Part shown: positions 1 through 9,289 of the stretch, piece after piece
How the letters are laid out: every line of letters begins with the position of its first letter
Numbering within the stretch: position 1 is the first letter of the stretch
DNA from: Pseudomonas sp. NKUCC02_KPG
Lineage (GTDB): Bacteria; Pseudomonadota; Gammaproteobacteria; Pseudomonadales; Pseudomonadaceae
Length of the DNA: 64,000 bases
NCBI RefSeq assembly: GCF_019345465.1
Contig: NZ_JAHKRC010000007.1
Coordinates: 62,001 to 126,000 of the forward strand
Reading direction: 5' to 3'
Position numbers and translations under genes: made by a program
Notes under the pieces: model-generated
Told to the model about the DNA's origin: nothing
The model's input: the letters and a program-made list of their open reading frames with translations, nothing else
The model's database searches: none

Positions 1-1
1 A

Positions 2-247
2 AAAGTGGTATTGGTCGACGACGAAATCAGCGCCATTGGCAGCGCCAATATGGACAACCGATCGTTCCGTCTCAACTTTGAAGTGATGTTGCTTACCGTC
101 GACGAAGCGTTCGCCAGACAGGTTGAACATATGCTGCTCGATGACTTCGCCCTGGCCCGTGAAATCACCGAAACGGATATCAAGGCAACCCACCGTTTAC
201 AGCAGTTGGGCATGCGGGTGGCCCGGCTGGTTTCACCTGTTTTATAG
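2..247 (+). CDS. cls: Cardiolipin synthase, C-terminal fragment (cut by window edge)
   Basis: Only the last 81 codons are in the window; the frame is open to the left edge, so the start lies outside. The fragment begins inside the second phospholipase-D (HKD) motif: K (bases 2-4), four residues, D, then [10 protein letters not shown]. The motif's histidine would lie just beyond the edge. PLD-type cardiolipin synthases condense phosphatidylglycerol to cardiolipin at the inner membrane. The remaining tail ([11 protein letters not shown]...) resembles the usual C terminus of this family. Called from the motif and the tail; the subtype cannot be decided from so little. Confidence 0.85.
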   Translation, partial: KVVLVDDEISAIGSANMDNRSFRLNFEVMLLTVDEAFARQVEHMLLDDFALAREITETDIKATHRLQQLGMRVARLVSPVL

Positions 248-312
248 GCTGTAGGAAGGGTCTGAATTACACGGTGCAGTCAAAAGAGTCATACAAGATT
301 CCATAAACTGAG

Positions 313-333
313 CGGCCCGGATAACCCGGGCCG
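313..333 (+). terminator. GC-rich hairpin after cls
   Basis: CGGCCCGG (313-320) pairs with CCGGGCCG (326-333) around a 5-base loop, 65 bases after the cls stop. No T-run follows, so it is a weak intrinsic terminator at best, or a 3' stabilising hairpin. Confidence 0.5.
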
Positions 334-355
334 TTCAGCATAAGGAATAAAAACA

Positions 356-847
356 ATGAAATTCTCGCTCCTGGGTTTGCTCTTCAGCATCAGTACATTA
401 GCTTCAGCTCAAGCCAAAACACCTGCTCCGGCACCCGCGCCACCATTTATCAATGTGCAAATCGGTCAGCCTACGTATATCCACCGACTGCACTACAAGA
501 AGATGTACAGCGAAAAACCTTTTGAAGAAGCCGTGCTTTATTACTACGACAACGGTCTCTACAAAATTATTTCCCCGGGCGAAAACCACTACGGCGTGTA
601 TGTGGTTGAAGGGGACTTCACTGACGACCAATACCGTATCAGCTACATCTCCCTTCCTTCTCCTGACTGGGGCGGCAACGTTGCCCGCCACGATCTTGTA
701 TTCAAAAAAGGGTCACTGACTTTCGAGCAGAAAGCTTTGGCACAGGTAGATCAAAATATTGGCCTCCAGGATGGTCGCTACGTTCTGGACAACAACCCGG
801 TACAAGACCCGATGCCCATCACCTGGGAAAACCACACTCAGCGATAA
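356..847 (+). CDS. Small exported protein of unknown function
   Basis: 163 aa, start ATG after an AAGGAATAA-type ribosome site. The N terminus is a clear type I signal peptide: MKFSLLGLLFSISTLASAQA, cleavage probably after ASA. A Pro/Ala-rich linker (about residues 23-31) follows, then a domain rich in Tyr and acidic residues with no motif I recognise. No lipobox, membrane segment or repeat. It is probably periplasmic or surface-associated. It stands alone between cls and the convergent cfa gene, and their coding ends overlap by 10 bases (838-847). Function unknown. Confidence 0.75.
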   Translation: MKFSLLGLLFSISTLASAQAKTPAPAPAPPFINVQIGQPTYIHRLHYKKMYSEKPFEEAVLYYYDNGLYKIISPGENHYGVYVVEGDFTDDQYRISYISLPSPDWGGNVARHDLVFKKGSLTFEQKALAQVDQNIGLQDGRYVLDNNPVQDPMPITWENHTQR

Positions 848-2022
848 ATGTCCGCACGGGTTGGTGGCAGCTCCAACGAACCATCCGCATGGGGCTTGGT
901 CGCTAAAATTTGATCAATGTTGATCCATCCATGAGCAAAGGCGTAAGCACACCCCGCCAGATACAGCCGCCAAATTCGCAGGGCCTGTTCCGGCACCTGC
1001 CTGGCGGCAGCCTCAAGGCTGTGCTCCAGTCGCTGGCTCCAATGCTCCAGCGTGCGCGCGTAATGCAGACGCAAACTTTCGACATCTACCACTTCCAGTC
1101 CTGCTTCGCTGATTTCGGCAGTCATCATCGACAGATGCGGCAACTCCCCGTTGGGGAATACATAACGATCGATAAAATCACCCGCCCCCCGGCCTACCTG
1201 ACGACCATCGGTGTGCTTGGAGGTAATCCCGTGATTCATCACCAACCCGCCCTCACGCACAGCCCTGGACAGGATCTCGCAATACTCACGCAGGTTGGCG
1301 TGCCCCACGTGCTCGAACATCCCGACGCTGACGATTTTATCGAACCGCCCATCTTGAGGCAGGTCACGATAGTCCAGCAGTTGCAGATCAACCTTGTCTT
1401 GCAGGCCTTCGGCGTTGACCCGCTCGCGAGCAAGTGTGAGTTGCTCTTTGCTCAGGGTGATCCCGAACACCTTGACCCCGTATTCCTTCGCGGCAAAACG
1501 CGCCAGCCCACCCCAGCCACAACCAACATCCAATAAATATTCACCGGGTTTGAGTCGCAGCTTGCGACACAGCAAACGAAACTTGGCTTGCTGTGCCTCA
1601 TCCAGGCTCTCTTCTCCGGTTTCAAAATATCCACAGGAGTAGGCCATGTCGCGGTCGAGCCACAACTGATAGAAGTCGTTGGACAGGTCATAGTGATAGG
1701 AAATGGACTCGGCATCTGTGGCCTTGTCGTGATGCACGCGAGGTGGCGTGGTGTCTTCATCATCGTCCAGCAATGCCTGACTCAACTCATCGCACACACG
1801 AATGGCTTCGCTGATCGAGCCTTCAAGTTCAAGTCGACCCTCAACAAAAGCGCTGCCCAAAAGGTCCAGACTGGGATGAGTAAACTGAGCCACCAGGGTC
1901 GGGTCCTTGACCACAATCGTGACGCTGGGGCTCGGGCCAAAATTGAACTCATGCCCGTCCCACAGCCTTAGCCGTAATGGAAGTTGAAGTTTCTGTAAGG
2001 CCGGCGGAAGTTGCGCGAGCAT
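838..2022 (-). CDS. cfa: Cyclopropane-fatty-acyl-phospholipid synthase family SAM methyltransferase
   Basis: 394 aa, the usual length for this family. It transfers a methylene group from S-adenosylmethionine to cis double bonds of membrane phospholipid acyl chains. The SAM-binding motif LDVGCGWGG is at residues 164-172, preceded by SYHYDLSNDFYQLWLD and AYSCGYF, the substrate-side motifs of CFA synthases. The start is supported by an AGGAGG-like site (GAAGGAGGAACACAG on the coding strand). The first 100 residues are the poorly conserved N-terminal domain. Pseudomonads often carry more than one paralogue, so this may not be the main, RpoS-controlled enzyme. Confidence 0.9.
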   Translation of the reverse strand: MLAQLPPALQKLQLPLRLRLWDGHEFNFGPSPSVTIVVKDPTLVAQFTHPSLDLLGSAFVEGRLELEGSISEAIRVCDELSQALLDDDEDTTPPRVHHDKATDAESISYHYDLSNDFYQLWLDRDMAYSCGYFETGEESLDEAQQAKFRLLCRKLRLKPGEYLLDVGCGWGGLARFAAKEYGVKVFGITLSKEQLTLARERVNAEGLQDKVDLQLLDYRDLPQDGRFDKIVSVGMFEHVGHANLREYCEILSRAVREGGLVMNHGITSKHTDGRQVGRGAGDFIDRYVFPNGELPHLSMMTAEISEAGLEVVDVESLRLHYARTLEHWSQRLEHSLEAAARQVPEQALRIWRLYLAGCAYAFAHGWINIDQILATKPHADGSLELPPTRADIYR

Positions 2023-2147
2023 CTGTGTTCCTCCTTCAGTTCAGATCTCAAAACTATAGGTTAGACGAATAACGAACACTGTCAGTTTCGTGGACCAGAG
2101 GTGCACACAGATCGTGCGCAACCCGCTAGTCCCGCTTTAGGGTGTAA

Positions 2148-3482
2148 TCACTCCGGGTGAGCGATCAGTTGCTTGGCCAGGGCCTCGAACGCCGGAATGG
2201 TCACCGGATCATTCGCCGAGTTGCTGGCAATCGGGTTGGAGGCATAGCGCACAATCACCATCTCGGCTTTCGGGTCGATGTAGGTGCGCTGCCCATAAAC
2301 ACCGCGAGCCATAAAGGCACCATCGGCGTTATGCGTTACCCACCACATGTCACGATAGCTGCTGCCTTTGAGAAGGTCATAACCGGCCTTGGCAAAAGCC
2401 GCTTTGTCGCCACCACCACGAATATCATCGATAACCGTTTTGGGCACGATTTGCTGCCCAAGGTACTGTCCGTTATTACGGATCATCTCGCCAAATCGGG
2501 CCATGTCCCGCAGCCCGGTATTCAAGCCGCCGCCTGCGAACGGAGTGCCGATTGAGTCGACGGTAAAATAAGCAGCCTGTTCTGCGCCAATGCGTTGCCA
2601 GATTTTTTCGGAGAGTAACTGTGCAACGTTGCGCCCTGTCACCCGTGCAATCACCCAGCCCAGTACATCGGTGTTAACTGTTTTATAGGCGAATGCCTGG
2701 CCGTGCTCACCTTCTGGCTCAACTGTCTGCAAATATTCCATATAGGTTTGCGGGCCGGTGTAGCCCTTGGGTTTTGGCAGCGGGTTACCGGCCTGGGCAT
2801 GCTTCCAGACTTCAGCATTGGGGTCGGCATAATCCTCGCTGTATTTGAGCCCCGTGGTCATGTCCAGCACCTGACGCAAGGTGGCGTTGCCAAAAGCCGA
2901 CTTGGCCAGCTCCGGCACATACTCTGCAATTTTTTTATTGGCATCCAGCGTGCCGTCAGCCACCAGCATGGCACCCATGGTGCCAACCACCGATTTGGTC
3001 ATCGACATTGCGCCGTGCTGACCTTCGGGGTTCAGGACGCCAAAGTAGCGCTCATAAATTATTTTTCCGCGATGCAATACAACAATGCCGTCGGTGTAGT
3101 TCGCCGCCAGAGATTGCTCCCAGGTCATCGGTTGCTTGCTGCCCAGTGGCACAAAGGTCAACCCGTCGATATCCGTGCGCAAGGCTTGAGCCAGCGGTAC
3201 CGGTGCGCCCAGACCACGTGAAACATTGGTGGTGGGCATCAATTGGCGAAAGTTGGAAACACTCCAGCGCATGGCCGGAAACTGGAAATAACTGCCATCG
3301 GCAAACCGCACAATGCGATCAGGCGGTGGCGGCGCGCCGACCATCCAGCCCATTTTCGCCGGGTCGCTGGCGGCAGCATCCGGGTAAGTGGTTTTTTCAG
3401 TGGCACAGGCTATAGAGGCAGCCAGGCAAGACAGTAAAAAAACTGCGCCGGTACGGGCAGGTTTAAAAAATTGTTTAAACAT
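2148..3482 (-). CDS. Exported beta-lactamase-fold serine hydrolase (class C-like / 6-aminohexanoate-dimer hydrolase family)
   Basis: 444 aa. It begins with a basic N terminus and a hydrophobic segment (residues 12-26), so it is exported; a cysteine at 26 sits in SIAC, a poor lipobox, so soluble periplasmic is more likely. The catalytic S-x-x-K motif is SMTK at 160-163, after GIVVLHRGKIIYERYF, which is typical of the beta-lactamase/DD-peptidase superfamily. The LKYSEDY segment near residue 215 is the probable catalytic Tyr region. Substrate cannot be read from sequence: peptides, esters, amide oligomers or beta-lactams are all possible. Monocistronic, divergent from the GNAT-Rnk gene and tandem with cfa. 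Confidence 0.8.
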   Translation of the reverse strand: MFKQFFKPARTGAVFLLSCLAASIACATEKTTYPDAAASDPAKMGWMVGAPPPPDRIVRFADGSYFQFPAMRWSVSNFRQLMPTTNVSRGLGAPVPLAQALRTDIDGLTFVPLGSKQPMTWEQSLAANYTDGIVVLHRGKIIYERYFGVLNPEGQHGAMSMTKSVVGTMGAMLVADGTLDANKKIAEYVPELAKSAFGNATLRQVLDMTTGLKYSEDYADPNAEVWKHAQAGNPLPKPKGYTGPQTYMEYLQTVEPEGEHGQAFAYKTVNTDVLGWVIARVTGRNVAQLLSEKIWQRIGAEQAAYFTVDSIGTPFAGGGLNTGLRDMARFGEMIRNNGQYLGQQIVPKTVIDDIRGGGDKAAFAKAGYDLLKGSSYRDMWWVTHNADGAFMARGVYGQRTYIDPKAEMVIVRYASNPIASNSANDPVTIPAFEALAKQLIAHPE

Positions 3483-3818
3483 CGAATATTCCTTTTCAGT
3501 TCAAGGCCGCACACCACCTTGCGATAGAAGTGACTGATCTGTATAGCTCATATCCCTCTTATCCACAGCCCGAAAACAACTCGACCCGCAGCGCGGGTCG
3601 AGTTGTTGCTACAGAATTTAGAGCGTTAAAACTGTTGCAGCTGCTAATGACACGACATCCACGTACGGTCGGATAAAGGGGAAAAAACGGTGGTTTCCTC
3701 GAAAATTCCAGGCTATTCGGCATTAGTCGCGTTATGTCTTAAAATAGCCGGTTGCCGAAGAACCGTCATGACCCTAGCCATGAAGGGCTTCCATTCTTTA
3801 CAAATAAGTGTGGTCAAG
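3483..3818. other. Divergent intergenic region with a perfect 15-bp inverted repeat and a DnaA box
   Basis: This 336-base stretch separates the serine hydrolase (left) and GNAT-Rnk (right) genes. It holds a TTATCCACA box at 3559-3567 and the inverted repeat at 3575-3607. The right part (3690-3818) is open in the frame of the GNAT-Rnk gene, but the longer N terminus looks unlike a GNAT start. Confidence 0.6.
3575..3607. repeat. Perfect 15-bp inverted repeat
   Basis: AACAACTCGACCCGC (3575-3589), loop AGC, then its exact complement (3593-3607). It looks like an intrinsic terminator stem but sits between two divergent genes, where no terminator is expected. T-rich sequence follows only weakly on the minus strand. 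Confidence 0.75.
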
Positions 3819-4730
3819 ATGAACAAGCCTTTCATTTCACTGTGCCCTGAAATTACTCGTGCACACGCGCTGAAGTTGATGGATTGGTTGGAGGATGAAC
3901 GCGTTACCTGCTATCTGAGCGATTCACGTCATGTCTCCCGCTCCATTGAGCAAGCCATTGATCGGACTCAATTGCCGATCCTGACCCATCTATTCAACCA
4001 GGGTGGCCGGTTCTTCATGGCCTTTGACAGGCATGACGCCCCAGTGGGTTTTGTCCGTCTAATCAAAACCGGCTCAAATTGCGAGATCGTTCTGGTCATC
4101 GGAGACAGCGACAAATGGGGCCGAAACCTTGGTGCCCGCACGATCCGCGAAGGCATGAAACTGGCCTTCCTCGACATGCGGGCCAAGAAGCTCATCGCCA
4201 AGATCCACCCGGACAACGCGCGCTCGCTGAAAGCCTTTCTACGCAGCGGCTTTGTGCTTGAGAGCGAATCGCCGACATTGAAGTCATTTTCCATGACGGC
4301 GGGGCGCTATCTCAAGCTCTTGCGAGAAGGTGCCGTTGGCGACTCCACCAGGATCTACATCACCGAAATCGACAAGGCCAGGCTCGAGAGTCTGATCGCG
4401 CTCGAGCAAGGCCCGGTCGTTGTTGAACTCGAACATGAGCTTGAGCGTGCCATTGTCGTCAAGCCGCAACAGGTGGCGTGCAATGTCGTCACGATGAACT
4501 CCAGGGCCTTGCTGCAACTGGACGACGAAGAGATCGAAGTGGCCTTGGTCTACCCTGAAGATGCGGACAGCAACGCAGGAAAGCATTCCGTGTATTCCGA
4601 CATCGGCGCCGCCATTCTGGGCTATCAGGAGGGGGATACTATCGACTGGCGAATTTCTGATCGGACCCGCCGGATTGAGATCAGGAAAGTGCTTTACCAG
4701 CCGGAGGCTGCAGGTCACTTCCACCTGTAA
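3819..4730 (+). CDS. GNAT acetyltransferase fused to an Rnk/GreA-type C-terminal domain
   Basis: 303 aa from the ATG at 3819; ATGs at 3768 and 3780 in the same frame are possible starts. Residues about 1-165 look like a GNAT domain: FVRLIKTGSNCEIVLVIGD, then the acetyl-CoA loop region WGRNLGARTIREGMKLAF and the N-A-R-S-L-K-A-F-L-R-S-G-F motif. Residues about 180-303 match Rnk, the nucleoside diphosphate kinase regulator, which pairs a short coiled segment with a GreA/GreB C-terminal fold: ALVYPEDADSNAGKHSVYSD followed by ILGYQEGDTIDW. Rnk-type domains bind RNA polymerase. The two-domain arrangement suggests an acetyltransferase recruited to, or controlled by, RNA polymerase; this is inference. 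Convergent with glmS. Confidence 0.8.
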   Translation: MNKPFISLCPEITRAHALKLMDWLEDERVTCYLSDSRHVSRSIEQAIDRTQLPILTHLFNQGGRFFMAFDRHDAPVGFVRLIKTGSNCEIVLVIGDSDKWGRNLGARTIREGMKLAFLDMRAKKLIAKIHPDNARSLKAFLRSGFVLESESPTLKSFSMTAGRYLKLLREGAVGDSTRIYITEIDKARLESLIALEQGPVVVELEHELERAIVVKPQQVACNVVTMNSRALLQLDDEEIEVALVYPEDADSNAGKHSVYSDIGAAILGYQEGDTIDWRISDRTRRIEIRKVLYQPEAAGHFHL

Positions 4731-4927
4731 TTGAGCCGTTGGCTCAGTGTGCGTCTATCAGCGCGAGGATCCCGGACGGGGCCTCGCATTCCGTGCCTGA
4801 ACGGCCCGTTGGATGGTCAAGGGTAAGAGCGGAGCCAGATACGAAAGCAGGAGGCGGTAGGACAGACCTGGCCGGCTCCTGCGACAGTTTTAGTTTTCTA
4901 AAATACTGCCTGTTATCGCACTGCCAC
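4731..4927. other. Region downstream of glmS: predicted Tn7 attachment site and stem-loop
   Basis: The last glmS codons (LAKSVTVE, 4928-4960) are the conserved region recognised by TnsD in Tn7 targeting. In Pseudomonas, Tn7 inserts about 25 bases past the glmS stop, which here is near 4903. A stem-loop at 4885-4908 (CAGTTTTAG/CTAAAATACTG around TTTT) is the probable glmS terminator and spans that point. No Tn7 end or transposase is visible, so the site is empty. Confidence 0.65.
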
Positions 4928-6763
4928 TTATTCCACAGTCACGGATTTAGCCAGGTTACGTGGCTGGTCGACGTCAGTGCCTTTAAGCACGGCCACGTAG
5001 TACGACAGCAATTGCAGCGGGATGGTGTAGAGGATCGGTGCCAGCACATCATGGATATGCGGCATGTTGATCACATGGGTGCCTTCGCCATTGGTCATGC
5101 CTGCCTGTTCATCTGCAAACACGATCAGCTCACCACCACGGGCACGAACTTCTTGAAGGTTGGATTTCAGTTTTTCCAACAATTCATTGTTCGGTGCAAC
5201 AGTCACTACCGGCATGTCGTTATCCACAAGCGCCAGAGGGCCGTGCTTCAACTCGCCCGCTGGATACGCTTCAGCGTGGATGTACGAAATTTCCTTGAGC
5301 TTGAGTGCACCTTCCATTGCCACCGGGAACTGAGCGCCACGACCCAGGAACAGGGTGTGGTGTTTGTCGGCGAACAATTCAGCCACTTTTTCGACAACCG
5401 AGTCCATCGCCAGGGCTTCGCCCAAACGTGCCGGCAAACGACGCAATTCTTCAACCAGCTGAGCTTCAACGCCCGCTTCCAGGGTGCCGCGCACTTGACC
5501 TAGTGACAGCGTCAACAGCAACAGGCCTACAAGCTGGGTGGTAAAGGCTTTCGTGGAAGCCACGCCAATTTCACGACCTGCTTGGGTCAGCAGCGTCAGA
5601 TCAGACTCACGCACCAGCGAGCTGATACCTACGTTGCAAATCGCCAGGCTGCCAAGGAAGCCCAGTTCTTTTGCATTACGCAGAGCGGCCAGGGTGTCTG
5701 CGGTTTCGCCCGACTGAGAGATCGAAACAAACAAGGTATCTGGCTGCACCACGACTTTGCGATAACGGAATTCGCTCGCCACTTCGACTTGGCAAGGAAT
5801 ACCGGCCAGGCTTTCAAGCCAGTAACGAGCCACCATCCCGGCGTGGTAGCTGGTGCCACAGGCTACGATCTGAACATTGCGTACTTTGGCGAACAATTCC
5901 TTGGCCTGTGGACCGAAGGCTTGTACCAGCACATGGTCCTGACCCAAGCGGTTTTCCAGGGTGCGCTGCACCACTGCTGGCTGCTCGTGGATTTCCTTGA
6001 GCATGTAGTGGCGGTATTCACCCTTGTCAGCCGCTTCAGCGCCATCGCTGTACTGCACGGTTTCACGCTGAACGCTGTGGCCATCTATATCCCAGATCTG
6101 AACGCTGTCACGATGGATTTCAGCGATATCGCCTTCTTCCAGGTACATGAAGCGGTCAGTTACCTGGCGCAATGCCAATTGGTCGGAAGCCAGGAAGTTT
6201 TCACCTAGACCCAGGCCGATCACCAGCGGGCTACCGCTGCGGGCAGCAACCAGACGATCCGGTTGTTTGGCGCTGATCACGGCCAGACCGTACGCACCGT
6301 GCAACTCTTTAACAGTGGCTTTGAGGGCAGCAGTCAGGTCGTTGTGGTCTTTGAGTTTGTGCTCAAGCAGGTGGGCAATGACTTCAGTATCAGTGTCCGA
6401 AGTAAAAACGTAACCCAGGCCTTTAAGTTGCTCGCGCAAGGCTTCATGGTTTTCGATGATACCGTTATGAACCACAGCCAGATCGGAACCGGAGAAATGC
6501 GGGTGAGCGTTACGCTCGCAAGGCGCGCCGTGAGTTGCCCAACGGGTGTGAGCGATGCCCAGTCGCCCTGCCAGTGGTTCACCGGCCAGCGCTTGCTCAA
6601 GCTCAGCAACTTTACCGTTGCGGCGCATGCGTTCCAGGGTGCCGTTGTTGGTGAAAACAGCAACACCTGCACTGTCGTAGCCACGGTATTCAAGTCGTTT
6701 CAGGCCTTCAAGCAAAATGGCCGTGATGTTGCGTTCAGCGACTGCGCCTACAATTCCGCACAT
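4928..6763 (-). CDS. glmS: Glutamine-fructose-6-phosphate aminotransferase (isomerising)
   Basis: 611 aa. It makes glucosamine-6-phosphate from fructose-6-phosphate and glutamine, the first committed step to UDP-GlcNAc for peptidoglycan and LPS. The chain starts MCGIVGAV, so Cys is the N-terminal nucleophile of the class II glutaminase domain after Met removal. HTRWATHG, and NGIIEN near residue 100, belong to the same domain. Two SIS sugar-isomerase domains follow (about 290-420 and 460-590), with SQSGETADT and the C-terminal LAKSVTVE. Nine bases after glmR, so probably cotranscribed with it. Full length, no anomalies. Confidence 0.98.
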   Translation of the reverse strand: MCGIVGAVAERNITAILLEGLKRLEYRGYDSAGVAVFTNNGTLERMRRNGKVAELEQALAGEPLAGRLGIAHTRWATHGAPCERNAHPHFSGSDLAVVHNGIIENHEALREQLKGLGYVFTSDTDTEVIAHLLEHKLKDHNDLTAALKATVKELHGAYGLAVISAKQPDRLVAARSGSPLVIGLGLGENFLASDQLALRQVTDRFMYLEEGDIAEIHRDSVQIWDIDGHSVQRETVQYSDGAEAADKGEYRHYMLKEIHEQPAVVQRTLENRLGQDHVLVQAFGPQAKELFAKVRNVQIVACGTSYHAGMVARYWLESLAGIPCQVEVASEFRYRKVVVQPDTLFVSISQSGETADTLAALRNAKELGFLGSLAICNVGISSLVRESDLTLLTQAGREIGVASTKAFTTQLVGLLLLTLSLGQVRGTLEAGVEAQLVEELRRLPARLGEALAMDSVVEKVAELFADKHHTLFLGRGAQFPVAMEGALKLKEISYIHAEAYPAGELKHGPLALVDNDMPVVTVAPNNELLEKLKSNLQEVRARGGELIVFADEQAGMTNGEGTHVINMPHIHDVLAPILYTIPLQLLSYYVAVLKGTDVDQPRNLAKSVTVE

Positions 6764-6772
6764 AAAATTCTC

Positions 6773-7540
6773 CTAGCTTAGGGCCGCGCATAACAGTGTT
6801 ATGCCCCGGGCCTGAATCTGTTCGCGTGCCTCCAGCGGCAGGCGATCATCGGTAATAAGGGTGTGGACGCTGCTCCAGGGCAGTTCCAGGTTGGGTATCT
6901 TGCGACCAATCTTGTCCGACTCGACCATTACGATCACTTCTCGCGCGACGTCAGCCATGACCCGGCTCAGACCCAACAACTCGTTAAAAGTTGTCGTGCC
7001 GCGCTGCAGGTCTATGCCGTCAGCACCGATGAATAGTTGATCGAAGTCGTAGGATCGCAACACCTGTTCGGCAACCTGCCCCTGAAAGGATTCAGAGTGC
7101 GGATCCCAGGTGCCCCCGGTCATCAGCAACACGGGCTCGTGTTCAAGTTCACTGAGTGCATTGGCGACGTGCAGGGAGTTGGTCATCACCACCAGGCCCG
7201 GCTGCAGGCCCAATTGTGGAATCATCGCAGCCGTGGTGCTGCCGCTGTCGATGATGATGCGCGCATGCTCTTTAATCAGGCCAACCGCCGCGCGGGCAAT
7301 GGCTTGCTTATAAAGTGAAACCGGTTGGGGAACATCACTGACCAGTTCTTGCGGCATGGTGATAGCACCACCGTAACGACGTAAAAGCAGACCGTTACTT
7401 TCGAGTGCAGCCAAATCCTTGCGGATCGTAACCTCGGAGGTTTCGAAGCGCTTGGCCAGCTCATCCACACTGACTTCGCCTTGCTCTGCAAGCATGGCCA
7501 GGATGTTGTGTCTGCGTTGTGGTGTATTGCGTTTGGACAT
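6773..7540 (-). CDS. glmR: DeoR-family regulator next to glmS
   Basis: 255 aa. Residues 5-60 form a DeoR-type winged helix-turn-helix (RRHNILAMLAEQGEVSVDEL, then RFETSEVTIRKDLAALE). The rest is the sugar-phosphate-sensing DeoR C-terminal domain, with IIDSGSTTAAMIPQL and the FIGADGID motif near 170. It lies directly upstream of glmS on the same strand, as glmR does in other pseudomonads, so it probably senses an amino-sugar phosphate and controls glmS or itself. The effector is not known from sequence. Confidence 0.88.
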   Translation of the reverse strand: MSKRNTPQRRHNILAMLAEQGEVSVDELAKRFETSEVTIRKDLAALESNGLLLRRYGGAITMPQELVSDVPQPVSLYKQAIARAAVGLIKEHARIIIDSGSTTAAMIPQLGLQPGLVVMTNSLHVANALSELEHEPVLLMTGGTWDPHSESFQGQVAEQVLRSYDFDQLFIGADGIDLQRGTTTFNELLGLSRVMADVAREVIVMVESDKIGRKIPNLELPWSSVHTLITDDRLPLEAREQIQARGITLLCAALS

Positions 7541-7806
7541 AACGGCTTAAGTTTCGTTTCGAAAGATAACGAAAGCAATGAAACCTTATCTCGAAATCCC
7601 CGTCAAGAAAATGTTGCAGGTTTTTTCTGTGAATAACTCAATGTCGCCCTGTATTAATGGGACCTATCGTTATTCAAAGCGGATAAAAATAAAGCCTTAT
7701 CCACAGGCTGTAGATAAGGCTTTAGGTAACTTATTGATTTTAAACAGTTATAGGATGACTTGTTGATAACCACAGATCGCCAAGCCGATCTGTGGATAAG
7801 TTGACA
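7541..7806. promoter_or_regulatory. glmR/glmU intergenic region: two DnaA boxes and a 10-bp palindromic stem
   Basis: TTATCCACA at 7697-7705 and its complement TGTGGATAA at 7791-7799. CCACAGATCG (7770-7779) pairs perfectly with CGATCTGTGG (7786-7795) around CCAAGC, so one DnaA box overlaps the stem. The hairpin follows the glmU start region's upstream gene boundary on neither side as a usual terminator: it lies just past the glmU stop and may end glmU transcripts, but has no T-run. Confidence 0.6.
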
Positions 7807-9174
7807 TCAAGCCTTTGGCTGCTTAACTGGACGCTTCCAGCCATCAATATTTCGCTGGCGCGCACGACCGACTGCCAGTTGCTCAGGGGCAACATCCTGG
7901 CTGATGGTTGAGCCCGCTGCGGTGGTTGCACCGTTGGAGATATCCACAGGCGCTACCAGAGAGTTGTTCGAACCGATAAACACATCGGCCCCCAACACGG
8001 TTTTCCACTTGTTGGCGCCATCGTAGTTACAGGTGATCGTGCCCGCGCCAATGTTGGTGCGTGGCCCGACCTCGGCATCCCCCAGGTAAGTCAGATGGCC
8101 GCACTTGGCATCTTCACCCAGGTGGGCATTTTTCAATTCGACAAAGTTACCCACATGGGCACGGGCATCCAGCACGCTACCCGGGCGCAAACGAGCGAAT
8201 GGGCCGGCATCGCTGTTTTCGCCCATCACGGCGCCGTCGATATGGCTGTTGGCTTTAACTACCACGCCTTTGCGCAAGGTGCTGTCTTTGATCACGCAGT
8301 TGGGGCCAATCACCACGTCATCTTCAATGACCACACGGCCTTCCAGAATCACGTTGATATCGATCAGCACGTCACGACCCACCGTCACTTCACCGCGCAC
8401 ATCGAAACGGGCCGGGTCACGCAAGGTCACACCCAATGCCATCAAGCGTCGGGCTTCGCGTAGCTGGTAATGACGCTCCAGCTCACTGAGTTGCTTGCGA
8501 TCATTGGCGCCCTGCACTTCCATCGGGTCGTGTGCATGTTCGGTAGCCACTACCAGACCATCATTCACTGCCATCGCAATCACGTCGGTCAGGTAATACT
8601 CGCCCTGGACGTTATTGTTCGAAAGGCGGCTCATCCAGTCACCCAGGTGCTGGGTCGGCAACGCCAAAATCCCGGTGTTTCCTTCACTGATGGCACGTTC
8701 GGCTTCGGTCGCATCCTTATGCTCAACGATGGCACTGACGTTGCCGTTGGCGTCACGCACGATCCGGCCATAACCGGTCGGGTCGGCCAGGTTCACAGTC
8801 AGCAGACCCAATTGCTCAGGGCCGACTTGCTTGAGCAAACGCTGCAAGGTCTCAACTTCGATCAGCGGCACATCCCCATAAAGGATCAGCACATTTTGAG
8901 CCGTCAAAAATGGCAATGCCTGGGCCACGGCATGGCCAGTCCCCAATTGCTTGTCTTGCAGCACAAAGTTCAGATCATCAGCTGCCAAACGCTCGCGGAC
9001 CAGTTCGGCACCGTGCCCGATAACGACGTGGATGCCGGTCGGCTTGAGCTGGCGAGCGCTGTGGATAACATGGCCGAGCATGGAGTTACCTGCCACGGGA
9101 TGCAGAACCTTTGGCAAGGATGAACGCATGCGGGTGCCCTGACCTGCAGCGAGAATAACGATATCGAGAGACAT
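7807..9174 (-). CDS. glmU: Bifunctional GlcN-1-P acetyltransferase / UDP-GlcNAc pyrophosphorylase
   Basis: 455 aa, the standard length. The N-terminal uridyltransferase domain shows [18 protein letters not shown] at residues 8-25 and GDVPL near 102. The C-terminal half is a left-handed beta-helix of hexapeptide repeats (from about residue 250: [19 protein letters not shown]) ending in the acetyl-CoA site with NYDGANK. It completes UDP-GlcNAc synthesis in the cytoplasm, two steps after GlmS. It is separated from glmR by 266 bases, so it likely has its own control or is read with the upstream atp operon only through leakage past the 9235-9262 terminator. A DnaA box (9060-9068) lies inside the gene. 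Confidence 0.98.
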   Translation of the reverse strand: MSLDIVILAAGQGTRMRSSLPKVLHPVAGNSMLGHVIHSARQLKPTGIHVVIGHGAELVRERLAADDLNFVLQDKQLGTGHAVAQALPFLTAQNVLILYGDVPLIEVETLQRLLKQVGPEQLGLLTVNLADPTGYGRIVRDANGNVSAIVEHKDATEAERAISEGNTGILALPTQHLGDWMSRLSNNNVQGEYYLTDVIAMAVNDGLVVATEHAHDPMEVQGANDRKQLSELERHYQLREARRLMALGVTLRDPARFDVRGEVTVGRDVLIDINVILEGRVVIEDDVVIGPNCVIKDSTLRKGVVVKANSHIDGAVMGENSDAGPFARLRPGSVLDARAHVGNFVELKNAHLGEDAKCGHLTYLGDAEVGPRTNIGAGTITCNYDGANKWKTVLGADVFIGSNNSLVAPVDISNGATTAAGSTISQDVAPEQLAVGRARQRNIDGWKRPVKQPKA

Positions 9175-9234
9175 GACTGGCTACCAATCCTGGGTGGTCA
9201 GCGGTTGCGACCAAAAAGTATTTCGCGGAAAAAG

Positions 9235-9262
9235 AAAAAGGGTAGCCGAGGCTACCCTTTTT
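9235..9262. terminator. Intrinsic terminator of the atp operon
   Basis: AAAAAGGGTAGCC, GA loop, GGCTACCCTTTTT: a 13-bp stem flanked by A- and T-runs, so active in both directions. It lies 28 bases past the atpC stop and before glmU on the same strand. Confidence 0.93.
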
Positions 9263-9289
9263 AATCAATCACACAATGAAGCAGGAGGC

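Noticed and set aside
3210..3225. parS-like CACGTG core in the serine hydrolase gene
   Set aside because: Only 11 of 16 positions match; within chance for a 64-kb window.
4739..5503. Open frame on the plus strand across the glmS 3' end
   Set aside because: Mostly antisense to glmS; would cross the glmS terminator and the Tn7 site.
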